From contig JALBYC010000005.1 in assembly GCA_023212645.1 (NCBI GenBank), positions 620,001 to 684,000 of the forward strand: 64,000 nt of DNA, read 5' to 3'. This document shows, piece after piece, positions 1 to 9,680 of this stretch. The notes under the pieces are model-generated. The model made no database searches. It was not told where the DNA came from and worked only from the letters and a program-made list of their open reading frames with translations. The position numbers and the translations under genes are program-made. The stretch's first letter is position 1. Each line of letters begins with the position of its first letter. The stretch comes from Farysia itapuensis. Taxonomy: Eukaryota; Basidiomycota; Ustilaginomycetes; Ustilaginales; Ustilaginaceae.

Positions 1-858
1 ATCCTTGTACTTGTGGCCCAAGATGCGGATCTTCTCCACGGTCACGGGGTCAAGCCAGCCCTTAATGACGGACCAGACCGTGGTAAAGATGTAGGGCGAG
101 TTGATAATGTAAAACTTGCCCATGGTTTCGGGGTAGTAGTGCTGACCGATGTTGGAGGCTTGCTGGACGTAGGTGGAGACTTTCCAGAACTGCGAGATGC
201 CGACGTTCTTGAGATCCATAATGGTGCACGACGTCTCGACCAGCTCGCCCTTGTGTGCAGAGCAGACGGGAAGACGTTCCCGCTGGAACTTTTCGTACTC
301 TACCACGAGCTTCTGAATCTGTCGCTCCGGAGTTGTACTGGGGTACCAAATGTCAGTTTTCTTTCTCAAGCCAGGGCGACAGGGGCAAACTTACACTTGG
401 TAGAGAGCCTTGAGATCGAGGTTGCCGAGCTGCTCAATGTAGATGGGCCGTCCGTCTTTGTCGGTCTTGTGGTAGTACTGGGGGTAGTACTTGTCGACGT
501 CCTCCTTTTCGGGGTACTCGAACGACTCGTATAGCTGGTCGACTTTGAAGTCGACTCTCCACTTTTCCGCCTCGGTAAACATGGCCTCGGTGGCAGCGAG
601 ATCCCACTTGCGGGCGCGGAGAAAGCGGCAGAGACAGGCGTCGTCGTGACGTTCAATGTTGTAGAGACCCTTTTCCTGGATGTTGGCACGGAACTTGTCG
701 AGTGTCTGCTGCTGGTGTGCGTCGAGGTTGCCAGGTCTGCCCGAGGCAGGGGTGGCAGCGAGAGAGGCGGACGACATCTTTTCCTTTCGCGACGAGTCCT
801 TCTTACTGCTGGGCTGCTTTGGATTGCTCTTGTCCTTGTCGTGGTGTTTGCGGAACAT
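1..858 (-). CDS. SEC14: Sec14-type phosphatidylinositol/phosphatidylcholine transfer protein (3' end cut by window edge)
   Basis: Cytosolic CRAL-TRIO lipid-exchange protein. The family moves PI and PC and sustains Golgi secretory capacity. Exon 1 is 858-395, the intron 394-338 (GTAAG donor, CAG acceptor), and exon 2 runs from 337 off the left edge. Spliced, the junction reads YQVTTPERQ, which matches Sec14 closely. The first ~55 residues are a Lys/Ser-rich extension absent from short yeast Sec14. The CRAL-TRIO N region (about residues 50-110, CLCRFLRARKWDL) follows, then the lipid-binding lobe with YIEQLGNLDLKALYQV, ETSCTIMDLKN and YYPETMGKFYIINSP. The last ~60-80 residues are outside the window. 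The start is the first in-frame ATG after a stop. It is divergent from NAA10 with 330 nt between the ATGs. Identity is confident; which of several Sec14 paralogues it is cannot be said. Confidence 0.93.
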
Positions 859-1188
859 TCGTCTCTTTACAACGTTACACCTGACTGGCTACGGTTGAGG
901 AGAATGGCCACACGGGGGGGGTGGGAATGAGAATCACAATGATGACTTGGTGGGAAGAGGGGGCCATGACAGCACACTTTGCCTGCCTCGCTAAATTAAG
1001 AATGCAATTCACCCAAAAACACAGCTGGCTCCTCGCTCTGGTCTCTGGTCGATATGGTCGAATGGTCGCATTCGATCATCGTCGATCTGACATCTCAACT
1101 AGCGCACGTGACGAGCATTCCTTCACCCTCCACCATCAAGCCTTTGCGCCTCTACGCCTCTACGCCTCTGCGCCCCTCCTACTTCAAC
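859..1188. promoter_or_regulatory. Shared intergenic region between SEC14 and NAA10
   Basis: This 330-nt stretch separates two divergent start codons and must carry both promoters. No TATA box stands out. A short tandem of the type CGCCTCTACGCCTCTACGCC lies at about 1147-1172, just upstream of the NAA10 ATG. I see no gene in it. Confidence 0.5.
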
Positions 1189-1777
1189 ATGAACATTCGC
1201 GAGGCAACAGTAAGTAGCCAGTACATCCGCATGAGCTGCTCTCGCTGACTAACAGCATGCAACAGGTGGACGATCTGCTGGGGATGCAGAATTGCAATCT
1301 GCACAATCTGCCAGAGAATTATACCTTACGATACTACCTATACCATGCTCTCACATGGCCACAACTCTCTTACGTTGCCGAGGATGAAAAGGGCCGCATC
1401 GTTGGCTACATTCTGGGCAAAATGGAAGAAGAACCTGCCGACGGGGTCCCGCACGGACATGTCACGAGCATCAGCGTGCTGCGCTCCTACCGTCGACTGG
1501 GCCTTGCCAACAAGCTGATGAAACAAAGCCGTATGTATTTCCCGCACAAGCTGACCGTAGAAAGCGGCTCTCACTGACATGATGACGCTTTGCCAACCTT
1601 GCAGAAGAGGCGATGCGCGATGTGTTTTCCGCCAAGTTCGTCTCCTTGCACGTGCGACAGACCAACAGGGCAGCCATTGGCCTGTACCGCGATACACTCG
1701 GCTTTGAGGTGCATGGCGTGGAAAAAGGCTACTACGCCGACGGAGAGGATGCGTTACATATGCGTCTCAACTTCTAG
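1189..1777 (+). CDS. NAA10: N-terminal acetyltransferase A catalytic subunit (Naa10/Ard1)
   Basis: Catalytic GNAT subunit of NatA, which acetylates protein N-termini at the ribosome with Naa15. There are three exons: 1189-1209 (only 7 codons, MNIREAT), 1266-1530 and 1605-1777, giving 152 aa. Exon 1 is too short for simple ORF detection; it is supported by a GTAAGT donor, a CTGACTAAC branch site and the match of the spliced start to animal Naa10 (MNIR then [13 protein letters not shown]). The acetyl-CoA loop is [13 protein letters not shown]. The C-terminal part [21 protein letters not shown] and [11 protein letters not shown] is typical. The length is close to the catalytic core, without the long acidic tail of human Naa10. 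Confident. Confidence 0.95.
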
Positions 1778-1979
1778 GCTCGTAACATTGCGTGTAGATT
1801 ACCTTGTGCTGTGTTGTGTGTTTGCATTGAGGGGATGGCCTTTTTGGCGTCAGGGTCTGGCTTGCTCGCTTGCTTGCTCTCAACTGTCAAATAAACGTCT
1901 GTGCTCACCACCACTTCCTCTCTCGCTTTTCCCTACCCGCTCATAGGCAATGCTCTCTTCGTCTTGACCGTCGTTGTAG

Positions 1980-4900
1980 ATGCAGTCGCCTCCGCAGCGA
2001 CAAGGGTCGAGCCTTTCCCACGCTGCCTCGACGTCCTCGACCGTTTCCCAAGCCTCGACCCTCCGAGCTTCCTCGCCTGGTCCTCGAGCCCAAGATGCAT
2101 CGCTGCCTTCCTCTCCCCTAATAGCCCAGCTGCGTGAGGATGTTCCCGCAACCAGGTATGCTTTCGCCCGGGCATACTCTGATGATCAGCTCCGACTTTC
2201 CCGCGCTCAGCATCTGCCGCCAGATCCTCACCTCGCGCTAGAACCCAGTCAAGTGTCTCCCTCGCTCGAAGTCAACCAGCGACATTCCTTTGCGGGAGAT
2301 ACCCCCTTTCCCGTACAGCCACTATCTGTCTTGGACTCGTTCCCACATGCGCATCATCACCTGCCAAGCACACTCGTCGACGGAATGGCACTCAATGCTT
2401 TCCCCGTCGACTCGGAGCTGGCACCACCGAGCTACCACACCCATCACTTTCCACCAACACCGCCTCCCCTGAATCTCACAGGCAGTCACGAGTCTCCCTT
2501 TGTATCTGCCTTCAGCCAACATTTGACACAGCCGGCTGAATCCATACATCCGCCTTCCACCGACCTCCTTCCACCACCGCCGAGTGCGACATTCGGCAAC
2601 CGATTCCCTCGTTGGCGTGGCTGGCTGGAAAAACGAGCCCTCGAGCGTCATTACGCTCGAACGGACGCCGCTGCGACTGGTGCGCCGTCTGCTGTTGATT
2701 CCAACGGCAATGCCCTTCCAGGCCGCAAAAAGAGTTGGGGTGCGTGGATCAACGATCCGGATGCTCTGAGTGACGAAGAAGATGGCGAGCATCGCAAGGA
2801 CAGCCACCCCTCAGAGGAAGATGTCGATGATCCCTCCGCTCTACCACCGCTGCATGTACATCACTATGGCTCTAGATTCCTCCCACATGTGCCATCGCAG
2901 CCGCTTTGCTCGCTTCTTGTCGAGCTCCCGCCTGCTCCAACCACGTCAACGAGACGGCTCGCCAATCCTCGTCAACGTCAAATCCTCTTGCTAGGTACCT
3001 CGGAGGGACTCTTTGCCTTTCAGCGATACGGACGTCGTGGGTCTGCTGAAGAACAGCTGCCGGACAAATGGAATCAGGACGTGCAGTGCATCCCCATATG
3101 GTCCGGCCTAGGAGTCTACCAGATGTGTGTGCTGGTGTCGAAAGAGCCACCTACCAGCTCGTCCCCGTTCACGTCTCCGCGACCTGATCGGCATACTTCG
3201 GGCATCTTTCTCGCCCTGACCTGCCCCCCAACGGCGAGCCACGGCCTTGCAGCTTCTACTCTGATGCAATTGAGTGCGCATGCCGGCACGATTCTCGAGA
3301 GTGTTGCTCCGTCTGGCTCGACATCGTCCAGCACCTCGAGCTCAGGTCACGCAGGCCTGTTTGCTGATCCATCCGACAGTATCCCCGCCGCAAACTTTGG
3401 TCCTGCAGCAGGCGGTGGTTCAGGTCGCGCGGTGCCTCCTGCAGCGAGCGGCACAGTTCGTATGTGGAACCTTGAGGCTATCCGCAAGATTCTCCTCTAC
3501 GCACTCGACCATCCGGATCCACATCTCCCACTCGACCTGCTGGGCGAGCGAACAGCCTCGAAGGAACCAAAGAACAAGCTCGCGGCTATCTTCAAGAAAA
3601 CCTTCCATCACAACAGAAAGAGCAAACCCGCTGCTGCTGCTGCCCAACGTCGAGCCGCAAGTGGTGGTCTTGAGGGCACCATAGATCCGCTATCTATGGC
3701 AGACGAAGCTGCATCACCCGTGGATCACTTTACCTCGGCTGAAGACACGCTCAGCTCCAGCATGTCTACGGAGAATCTCTCCTCGTCCAGACGTAGCTCC
3801 TTTCAGTCCTCGTCTCATCACAACAGTCGCAGGAGCTTCGAGAGCCTTCCACCAACTCGGGCCGAAGACCTACCGTCTCAAGATTCGGCTCTTGCCTCAG
3901 TCATGGGTCTGGCTCTGAGCTCTGTGCCGATCCGTGTGCCGTCTCAGACTACAGGCAACGCGTCGCAGTCCAATCACTCGCTGTCCTCTCTGTTTGCCGA
4001 TGACTTGTACCAGTCCTTTTCCGGCAAGCAGTCGCACGGCAAAGCAAAGGACCGCGATGCTGCGTCCGCAGGATCCTCCAAAGGCGTGTTATTCTTCTCG
4101 GTCCACGAAGCTGCGCCAGACACCAAAGGCTCTGGGACGTGGTACTTGGCTTTGGCTACTGCACGCACGGTCAGGGTGTACGAAGCTGCGTTGCCCAAGC
4201 GCGGTTCTGCTCGTTCTTGGTCTTGGGTTAAGGAGTTCTACGCACCCTTTCCCGTCAAAGCCATTGCCTTCGCCCCCGCCTCTGTCTCGGACGATGCGCA
4301 TACCCCCGCCAATCTCGCTTCGTTGCCGAGCGTGTCCGGATCGACCAGGCTCAGAGTATCGTCGGTTGACGCGCCACTCTCACCCTCGCGCAGAAGTCAG
4401 CCCTCCAGTCCGAACACCAGCAAGAGCAACACCGGCAGTGTACTACGACCGCATCACTCCATGGGGAAAGCGGCACCAACCTCTTGGCTCCGCGCTGATC
4501 TTTGCGTTTTCCTCAGCTTCGGTAGGAGAGCCGTCGTCGTGCGTCTGAGTGACTCCAACGTGCGCGAATTCGAGCTTCAGCCGCTCAGTGATGTGGCTTT
4601 GACAACTGCCATGACCGGGACCAACATGCCCAGTCATCTATCCCTGCAGCCGTCTTTGCTCGCCGCTGAGGGGGCAGCCAGCGATCGCTCACGGCCTCAA
4701 AGCGTTACTGGACTCTCGACCTACTCATCCAGCTCTAGCAACGTGAGTCATTCACGCAATGCCTCCCTAGAGCAGCGGATAAAGGAACACAGTCTCGAGC
4801 GAAAGTCGAGAAAACACAACTGGATCGGGTTCACGAGTATCCAAGCACACATACGGATTCGACAACACGAAGAGGCGGGGAGTGATGCTGCAGCTCCACC

Positions 4901-6173
4901 CCCTCCAGCAAAGACGCCGATCGGATCGCATCCGCGCGGCCAGTCTCTGCTGAGGAGATCGCCAAGCTCAGCCTCGACCGTCGCAAACGCCGTCCAGCTG
5001 GACAAGGATCTACCGAGAACACCTGCGCCGCAAAATGCCTCGTTCGTCCGCAGGGTTTCCCGTCTCGACATGGATCCCGACAGTCTTCGAGCGTACAAGA
5101 CAGTTCAGGCCGAGGATAGTAGCGATAGTGAGGAGGACGAGGACGCGCCATCGTCGTCGTTAAGGTCAGCAGCGCCGCTGAGAAAATACGCGCTGATGGA
5201 TCGAGGACCTTTGCCACAGTCTCGTGGCAGTGCCCGCTTCAGCCGAATTCGTCCCAAAGCGCAGGTGCCCACTGGCTTGTTGGACAATACGAATCTCGTT
5301 TCGGTCAAGCTGGCACTTGTGTCACGGGGCAGTGTTACGCACGTGTTGCCGCTACCTTTGCCGGCGGATTTGGCACGTCCATCACCACTGGGTGTGCTGC
5401 AGTGGTCGGACACGCCAAACTCGGTCTCGGGCTGGGCGCGCGTCCTCGGTGTCGAACGGGCCAGATCCACCGGAGCTACCACATTAGGCGGTAGCAGCAA
5501 CAGCAGCAGCAGTGGAACGAGCACACCCACGACCCCGATCCAACTCTCCCCCTCCGCTCCGCAGCCAGCCCGTCTGCAACCCGTCAGCAGTGGCGTGAGT
5601 AAGAACAGGCTCGGTCTGCACGTTAGTGTGACGTGTGTCGCTTTCCTCGCAAGCCGCATCGAGCTCAAGCAGGTCAGCTTTCAAGTACCCGTAGCCGTTG
5701 ATTTCCCAGTATCGCGTCACTCGGAGCTGGAACTAGTGCCACTTGTCCCTCTGGCAGCTTACGAGGCTTCGCGTGCCGTGCCTCGCAGCTCGCCCACCAA
5801 CCGTCATCCCGACGGGAACAGCAACGCTGCACAAACCCGGCCAGAGAAACTCGATCTGGACCCCGACCTGCACGCGCAAGAACTCGAATACCTCTGCGGC
5901 TCCCTCCAAGCCCTCCACCCCGTCGACCTCGACCCCACCTCCTCTGGCTCCCAATCCCTCATCCTCCCCCTCACCCTCGATACCACCATGACCTCGAGCA
6001 ACACACCAGCCACCACCACCACCACCACCTCCACCACCACCGCTACCGCTGCTGCTGCGGACAGATCCTCCCTGCCTCTCTTCCCAGAACTCGCAGGAGA
6101 CGCCGGAATCATCGCTTTCGACTGGCGCGGCGCAAACGACTTCCGAATCTTCTCCGTCGGCGCACATGGCTAA
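1980..6173 (+). CDS. Large protein with CNH/beta-propeller-like segments, function unknown
   Basis: A single exon of 1397 aa that I do not recognise as a named protein. The first ~330 residues are Ser/Pro-rich and disordered. Blade-like hydrophobic segments then alternate with long Ser-rich linkers: ILLLGTSEGLFAFQRYG (about residue 335), TVRMWNLEAIRKIL (about 490), TWYLALATARTVRVYEAALP (about 710), DLCVFLSFGRRAVVVRL (about 838), LVSVKLALVSRGSVTHVLPL (about 1103), HVSVTCVAFLASRIEL (about 1210), and the C-terminus ends in FRIFSVGA. A start of the type GTxEGLF and a final IFSV are what CNH (citron homology) domains show, so a scattered CNH-type propeller is my inference. The C-terminal half has acidic and poly-Thr runs (ACC repeat near 6010). 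ATG 1980 opens the longest frame. It converges with the next gene. Confidence 0.75.
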   Translation: MQSPPQRQGSSLSHAASTSSTVSQASTLRASSPGPRAQDASLPSSPLIAQLREDVPATRYAFARAYSDDQLRLSRAQHLPPDPHLALEPSQVSPSLEVNQRHSFAGDTPFPVQPLSVLDSFPHAHHHLPSTLVDGMALNAFPVDSELAPPSYHTHHFPPTPPPLNLTGSHESPFVSAFSQHLTQPAESIHPPSTDLLPPPPSATFGNRFPRWRGWLEKRALERHYARTDAAATGAPSAVDSNGNALPGRKKSWGAWINDPDALSDEEDGEHRKDSHPSEEDVDDPSALPPLHVHHYGSRFLPHVPSQPLCSLLVELPPAPTTSTRRLANPRQRQILLLGTSEGLFAFQRYGRRGSAEEQLPDKWNQDVQCIPIWSGLGVYQMCVLVSKEPPTSSSPFTSPRPDRHTSGIFLALTCPPTASHGLAASTLMQLSAHAGTILESVAPSGSTSSSTSSSGHAGLFADPSDSIPAANFGPAAGGGSGRAVPPAASGTVRMWNLEAIRKILLYALDHPDPHLPLDLLGERTASKEPKNKLAAIFKKTFHHNRKSKPAAAAAQRRAASGGLEGTIDPLSMADEAASPVDHFTSAEDTLSSSMSTENLSSSRRSSFQSSSHHNSRRSFESLPPTRAEDLPSQDSALASVMGLALSSVPIRVPSQTTGNASQSNHSLSSLFADDLYQSFSGKQSHGKAKDRDAASAGSSKGVLFFSVHEAAPDTKGSGTWYLALATARTVRVYEAALPKRGSARSWSWVKEFYAPFPVKAIAFAPASVSDDAHTPANLASLPSVSGSTRLRVSSVDAPLSPSRRSQPSSPNTSKSNTGSVLRPHHSMGKAAPTSWLRADLCVFLSFGRRAVVVRLSDSNVREFELQPLSDVALTTAMTGTNMPSHLSLQPSLLAAEGAASDRSRPQSVTGLSTYSSSSSNVSHSRNASLEQRIKEHSLERKSRKHNWIGFTSIQAHIRIRQHEEAGSDAAAPPPPAKTPIGSHPRGQSLLRRSPSSASTVANAVQLDKDLPRTPAPQNASFVRRVSRLDMDPDSLRAYKTVQAEDSSDSEEDEDAPSSSLRSAAPLRKYALMDRGPLPQSRGSARFSRIRPKAQVPTGLLDNTNLVSVKLALVSRGSVTHVLPLPLPADLARPSPLGVLQWSDTPNSVSGWARVLGVERARSTGATTLGGSSNSSSSGTSTPTTPIQLSPSAPQPARLQPVSSGVSKNRLGLHVSVTCVAFLASRIELKQVSFQVPVAVDFPVSRHSELELVPLVPLAAYEASRAVPRSSPTNRHPDGNSNAAQTRPEKLDLDPDLHAQELEYLCGSLQALHPVDLDPTSSGSQSLILPLTLDTTMTSSNTPATTTTTTSTTTATAAAADRSSLPLFPELAGDAGIIAFDWRGANDFRIFSVGAHG

Positions 6174-6185
6174 AATTCCCCAAAC

Positions 6186-6267
6186 CCACACACACAGTCA
6201 CACACACACACGTACGAGCGGCACAGGTTTCCAGAAATTTCCAAAAAGAGTGTGTGTGTGTGTGTCT
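6186..6267. repeat. (CA)n and (TG)n microsatellites facing each other in a convergent intergenic gap
   Basis: A CACACA run at about 6186-6211 is followed ~40 nt later by a TGTGTG run at about 6250-6265. They are complementary, so RNA crossing the gap could fold into a stem. The gap lies between the stop codons of two convergent genes (6173 and 6322) and probably holds both 3' ends. Confidence 0.8.
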
Positions 6268-6321
6268 CTAAAACAAGAACCAGGACTGGGGCGAGGTGGG
6301 TATACAAGTGGCGAGACGTGA

Positions 6322-9300
6322 CTATGTTTTCGACTTTCGCGAGGAAGAAAAGAGACGGCTGAAGAAAGATTTTTTCTTGCGCAGTGGTTGGCGCTGCTCG
6401 TCGTGTTCGTCGTTGAAGTCGTTCGGGGTTGTGGAGTGCCAATTTCGCGATGACGATGGTTTGTTGGGTTGGCGCGGGCGGCGGCGTGTTTTGCGCGGGG
6501 AGGAGGTGGAGGAGAGGCGGTTGTTGGACCAGTCGTAGTCGTCGTCTTCAGGCGCAGGTGTGCGGTGGATGGAAGGAGTGGAGCGAGACGCGAGTTTACC
6601 GCGTCCCAACGAGGGTGGATCGGCGAGCACTAGGGACTGCTTCGAACTCCTGCCCATGCGTGAGGTGCGAGGTTTTCGCGGAGAGTCAAACTCGTGCTCT
6701 TCGTCGTCGTGCTCCTGCAAGTTGTCGAAATCGCCACGGCCGCCGCCAAAGGCGCGCGTGCGCGGACGATCTTCAGGTAATTGCAACGATCGACGCGTAT
6801 CGCGTGTTGCAGCCGATGCCAATGCACCCCGCACACTCTCCGACGGCGGCGCCGGGTGCGATGCAAAGCGGTTGCGCAAATCAGGCTGCGAGAGCGACAT
6901 CCGCCTTCGCGAGTCCAAACTGGTCCGACGCGGGTCCACGTCCAACACTCGGCGCGACGACAACGACGACGACGGCTGTACATCCATTGACCTCCTCCCC
7001 CCTGCTCCTGCTCCTGCTCCGCCGCCGCGCTCCGAGGCGGAGAATGGAAGGCCGAGTAGTCGACTGCCGGATTTGGGCAGCGTGCGCGGGAGATCGCGCG
7101 ACAGACGCGATGGCGCTTGCCCTTGCTGTTCCGCGTGTGCTTGGCGGTCTTGCTCTTGGCGCGCGAGGTAGTCGTCTCGTTCCCGCTCGGCACGGGTAGA
7201 CCGTTTGGAACCCGTAGATCGGAGCGATCGCGAATCGGCCCCCATGCCGGTGGGAAGGTCAAGCCTCGAACCTGCGCCAGCTCCCACACCTGCAAGCCCA
7301 GCAGACTCGTTGGACAGGTTGTACTCATCCTCCTCGGCAAAAGTGTCGAGCTGTCGTCGTTGATGTCCGCCGCGCACGGCGGGGGCCGAGGCCGAGTTGC
7401 GTAGCACCCGCGACGTGGCATTCGAGGTAATGCTGTTGCGCGTGCTGTTGGCACCGCCACCGGCAGTGCTTCTTCGGTGGCTGTTGCGTGCCGATTGCGA
7501 GCGGGAAGCGCTGGTGGTGGCAGTCAGGCGACTGTTCCTGCTCATCCGCGAGCGAGTATCTGCCCATTCGTCTTCCGGCTCCTCGTCGTCGTACGGCAAA
7601 CGTTCGGGTTCGGATAGATCAGCGTCGTCAATATCGAGTCCGATTGCCTCAGCCTCGGATCCAAGCTGCTGTACCATCTGCGCTTCGTTTCGGGCGACAG
7701 CGCGGGCCATCTTGTCCGCAGGATTGTGCGAGCGATCCAGCAGGTACACGTGGGCGGATCCACGACGATCGTACTCGACACGCCCAAACTCGTGCCGGAT
7801 GTCGGCAAGCTCGCGAAGCAGGTCTTCATCCACCAGTCGTCGACCCGGTGCGCGATGCACTGGTCGACGATCCGATGCCGACGAGTAGTAAGGCGAGCGA
7901 AGGTCGTCTTCGCTCTCGTCGTAGCTGTCATCTCCGCGTCGTCGACGGCGAAAAGCCTCTTCTTCCGACGAGTAGTCGTCTTCGTCGTAGCGCCGACGGT
8001 CATCGCGGTCGCTGTAGCCGCGTCTGCTGCGGTTCCTTCCGCCTTCGCTGCCATAGCCATCGCGTCGACTACCGCGGCGGGCACCACGACGGCGGCTGTT
8101 GCGGTCGTAGTAATCGTCGCGGTCAGAAAAGTCTTCATCGTCCAGTCCAGGCCAACCCTCGGCTTCCCAGGTGGGAATCCACGTTCCCCATGCTTTGGCT
8201 ACGTAAGCCGAGTCAATGCAAATGTGGGCACATGCTCGACCGCGGTAAAGCTCGTAGACAGTGTGAAGAGCGGTGATGGCAGATCGAAGCTCGGCACGAC
8301 GGGAGAGCGAAGTGGTGTTGGGTGCCTTGGGGTTTGGGATGTGGGCGGGCACTCGATCCTCGGGAGGTAGCAGAGCTGCCATGTTTTTGGGATGTCCGGG
8401 GGCAAAGTACAAGGCGACTGCGCCCGAGATGACGGGATTGATGATGCTTCCCACATCAATTGCGGTAGCGCCGACAAAGACAGCAATGGGGTAGCCGATG
8501 CATCGATGGTCGTCCAGATGAGCGGCGCCAGATGCAGAGAACTGCTTCATGACTCTGCGCATAGCGTCGGTGAGCGTAGGTTCAATATATCTGCGGATGC
8601 GTGTGCCGGCAAAAACCTGTGACTCCGAGTCAAGCAAACGTGAAGTAGTCGAGGTAGCTCTGCTTCTTCGGGATGCGATACTGAGATTGTCATCGTGTCG
8701 GCGAGAAGGGAGAGCCTGCAAGTACGAGCTTCTGCTCGAGCCATGATGGTCACTAGCCGAGGCGGGACCTCGACGCTCTGACTGGAACGAGCCACGAGAT
8801 GACGCCGGACCGGTACGACGAGGGTAATCGTTGGAAGGTAGAAGTTTGCGACTGTTTCGCGAGACTTTGTTGCCACTGGTGCCCCGCTCCGACTGGGAAC
8901 GGTAGCGATCCTCACGACGGCCGCTGGGAAGTGGATCAAGATACGTCCGGCGGGATGTGTTGTAATCGCTGCCGCCGTCGATGGAAGAATTGCGAGAGGT
9001 CAGTCTAGACATACGCTTGCTTGCAGTGCCCATGGGCGAGAGTGGCGGAGCAGCAGCTGCTGCGACCATTGGTGTCTTTCGCGTAGTGACAGGCGTGGAT
9101 GCTGCTACCACTGCGTCCTCCTCCGTCAGTGGAGTCTTGTTGAGAGTCTCGCCGGACTTGTCTTCTTCCTCATCGTCGGACGAAGACATTGTGAGGCCAG
9201 GTGTTCCGTTCGATCTCGGCACGGCCGCAGCGTCGAGTGTAGTGTCTTGGTGGGGTAGTGAGTCGACAGGTCCGTCATAGCCAGGATCGTTCTCGAACTC

Positions 9301-9447
9301 GCCGTCTTCCTCGTCGCCTGATTCTTGGTGAGGGGTGCCGTCGTTGTCGGCTGCTGTTTGAAAGGACATGGTTGAGAGGCCCGACTCGGAACGGGCGCTG
9401 GCAGAGGGGCGTCTCTTGCCAGGCTTGGTACGACCGGCGGCTGGCAT
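6322..9447 (-). CDS. Large basic disordered protein with an embedded RNase H1-like domain
   Basis: A single exon; from ATG 9447 it is 1041 aa (in-frame ATGs at 9531 and 9642 are possible, but their added residues look like translated leader). The N-terminal ~300 residues are Ser/Arg-rich. Then comes a stretch that reads as RNase H1: AVFVGATAIDVGS and ALYFAPGHP (about 315-345), RRAELRSAITAL (about 383, candidate catalytic Glu), HICIDSAYVAKAWGTWIPTW (about 409-428, candidate Asp), an Asp/Arg/Tyr-rich insertion of ~115 residues, then LVDEDLLREL and YLLDRSHNPADKMAR (about 575, candidate last Asp). The first catalytic Asp could be the D in AID, but the usual DG is absent. The C-terminal ~450 residues are low complexity and end in a Lys/Ser/Phe-rich tail. 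Whether it cleaves RNA:DNA hybrids is unknown. The coding call is firm and the domain call moderate. Confidence 0.8.
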   Translation of the reverse strand: MPAAGRTKPGKRRPSASARSESGLSTMSFQTAADNDGTPHQESGDEEDGEFENDPGYDGPVDSLPHQDTTLDAAAVPRSNGTPGLTMSSSDDEEEDKSGETLNKTPLTEEDAVVAASTPVTTRKTPMVAAAAAPPLSPMGTASKRMSRLTSRNSSIDGGSDYNTSRRTYLDPLPSGRREDRYRSQSERGTSGNKVSRNSRKLLPSNDYPRRTGPASSRGSFQSERRGPASASDHHGSSRSSYLQALPSRRHDDNLSIASRRSRATSTTSRLLDSESQVFAGTRIRRYIEPTLTDAMRRVMKQFSASGAAHLDDHRCIGYPIAVFVGATAIDVGSIINPVISGAVALYFAPGHPKNMAALLPPEDRVPAHIPNPKAPNTTSLSRRAELRSAITALHTVYELYRGRACAHICIDSAYVAKAWGTWIPTWEAEGWPGLDDEDFSDRDDYYDRNSRRRGARRGSRRDGYGSEGGRNRSRRGYSDRDDRRRYDEDDYSSEEEAFRRRRRGDDSYDESEDDLRSPYYSSASDRRPVHRAPGRRLVDEDLLRELADIRHEFGRVEYDRRGSAHVYLLDRSHNPADKMARAVARNEAQMVQQLGSEAEAIGLDIDDADLSEPERLPYDDEEPEDEWADTRSRMSRNSRLTATTSASRSQSARNSHRRSTAGGGANSTRNSITSNATSRVLRNSASAPAVRGGHQRRQLDTFAEEDEYNLSNESAGLAGVGAGAGSRLDLPTGMGADSRSLRSTGSKRSTRAERERDDYLARQEQDRQAHAEQQGQAPSRLSRDLPRTLPKSGSRLLGLPFSASERGGGAGAGAGGRRSMDVQPSSSLSSRRVLDVDPRRTSLDSRRRMSLSQPDLRNRFASHPAPPSESVRGALASAATRDTRRSLQLPEDRPRTRAFGGGRGDFDNLQEHDDEEHEFDSPRKPRTSRMGRSSKQSLVLADPPSLGRGKLASRSTPSIHRTPAPEDDDYDWSNNRLSSTSSPRKTRRRPRQPNKPSSSRNWHSTTPNDFNDEHDEQRQPLRKKKSFFSRLFSSSRKSKT

Positions 9448-9680
9448 TCTGGTAGAAGCTATCGTGGTGGTGAGGAGAAAAGCTTGGCACGAGGGAGGGG
9501 TTTGATTGTTGACATGGACTTCTTCGGCCATGTTGACAGATAAATTGCCGGGGTTGCCCGTTGAAAAATAGCATGTAAACAAAGTCGCGTGAGTACCCCC
9601 GATTTGCAGCGCATGAGCGTGCAGCGAGATGCATCGGTGCATGTGCGCATGTGATCAACAAATTTCTAAATCTGACATTT

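Noticed and set aside
13..534. 173-codon plus-strand ORF at the left edge
   Set aside because: It is antisense to the SEC14 coding exons.
4981..5100. Possible intron inside the CNH-like gene
   Set aside because: The frame is uninterrupted from 1980 to 6173 and no donor/acceptor pair improves it.
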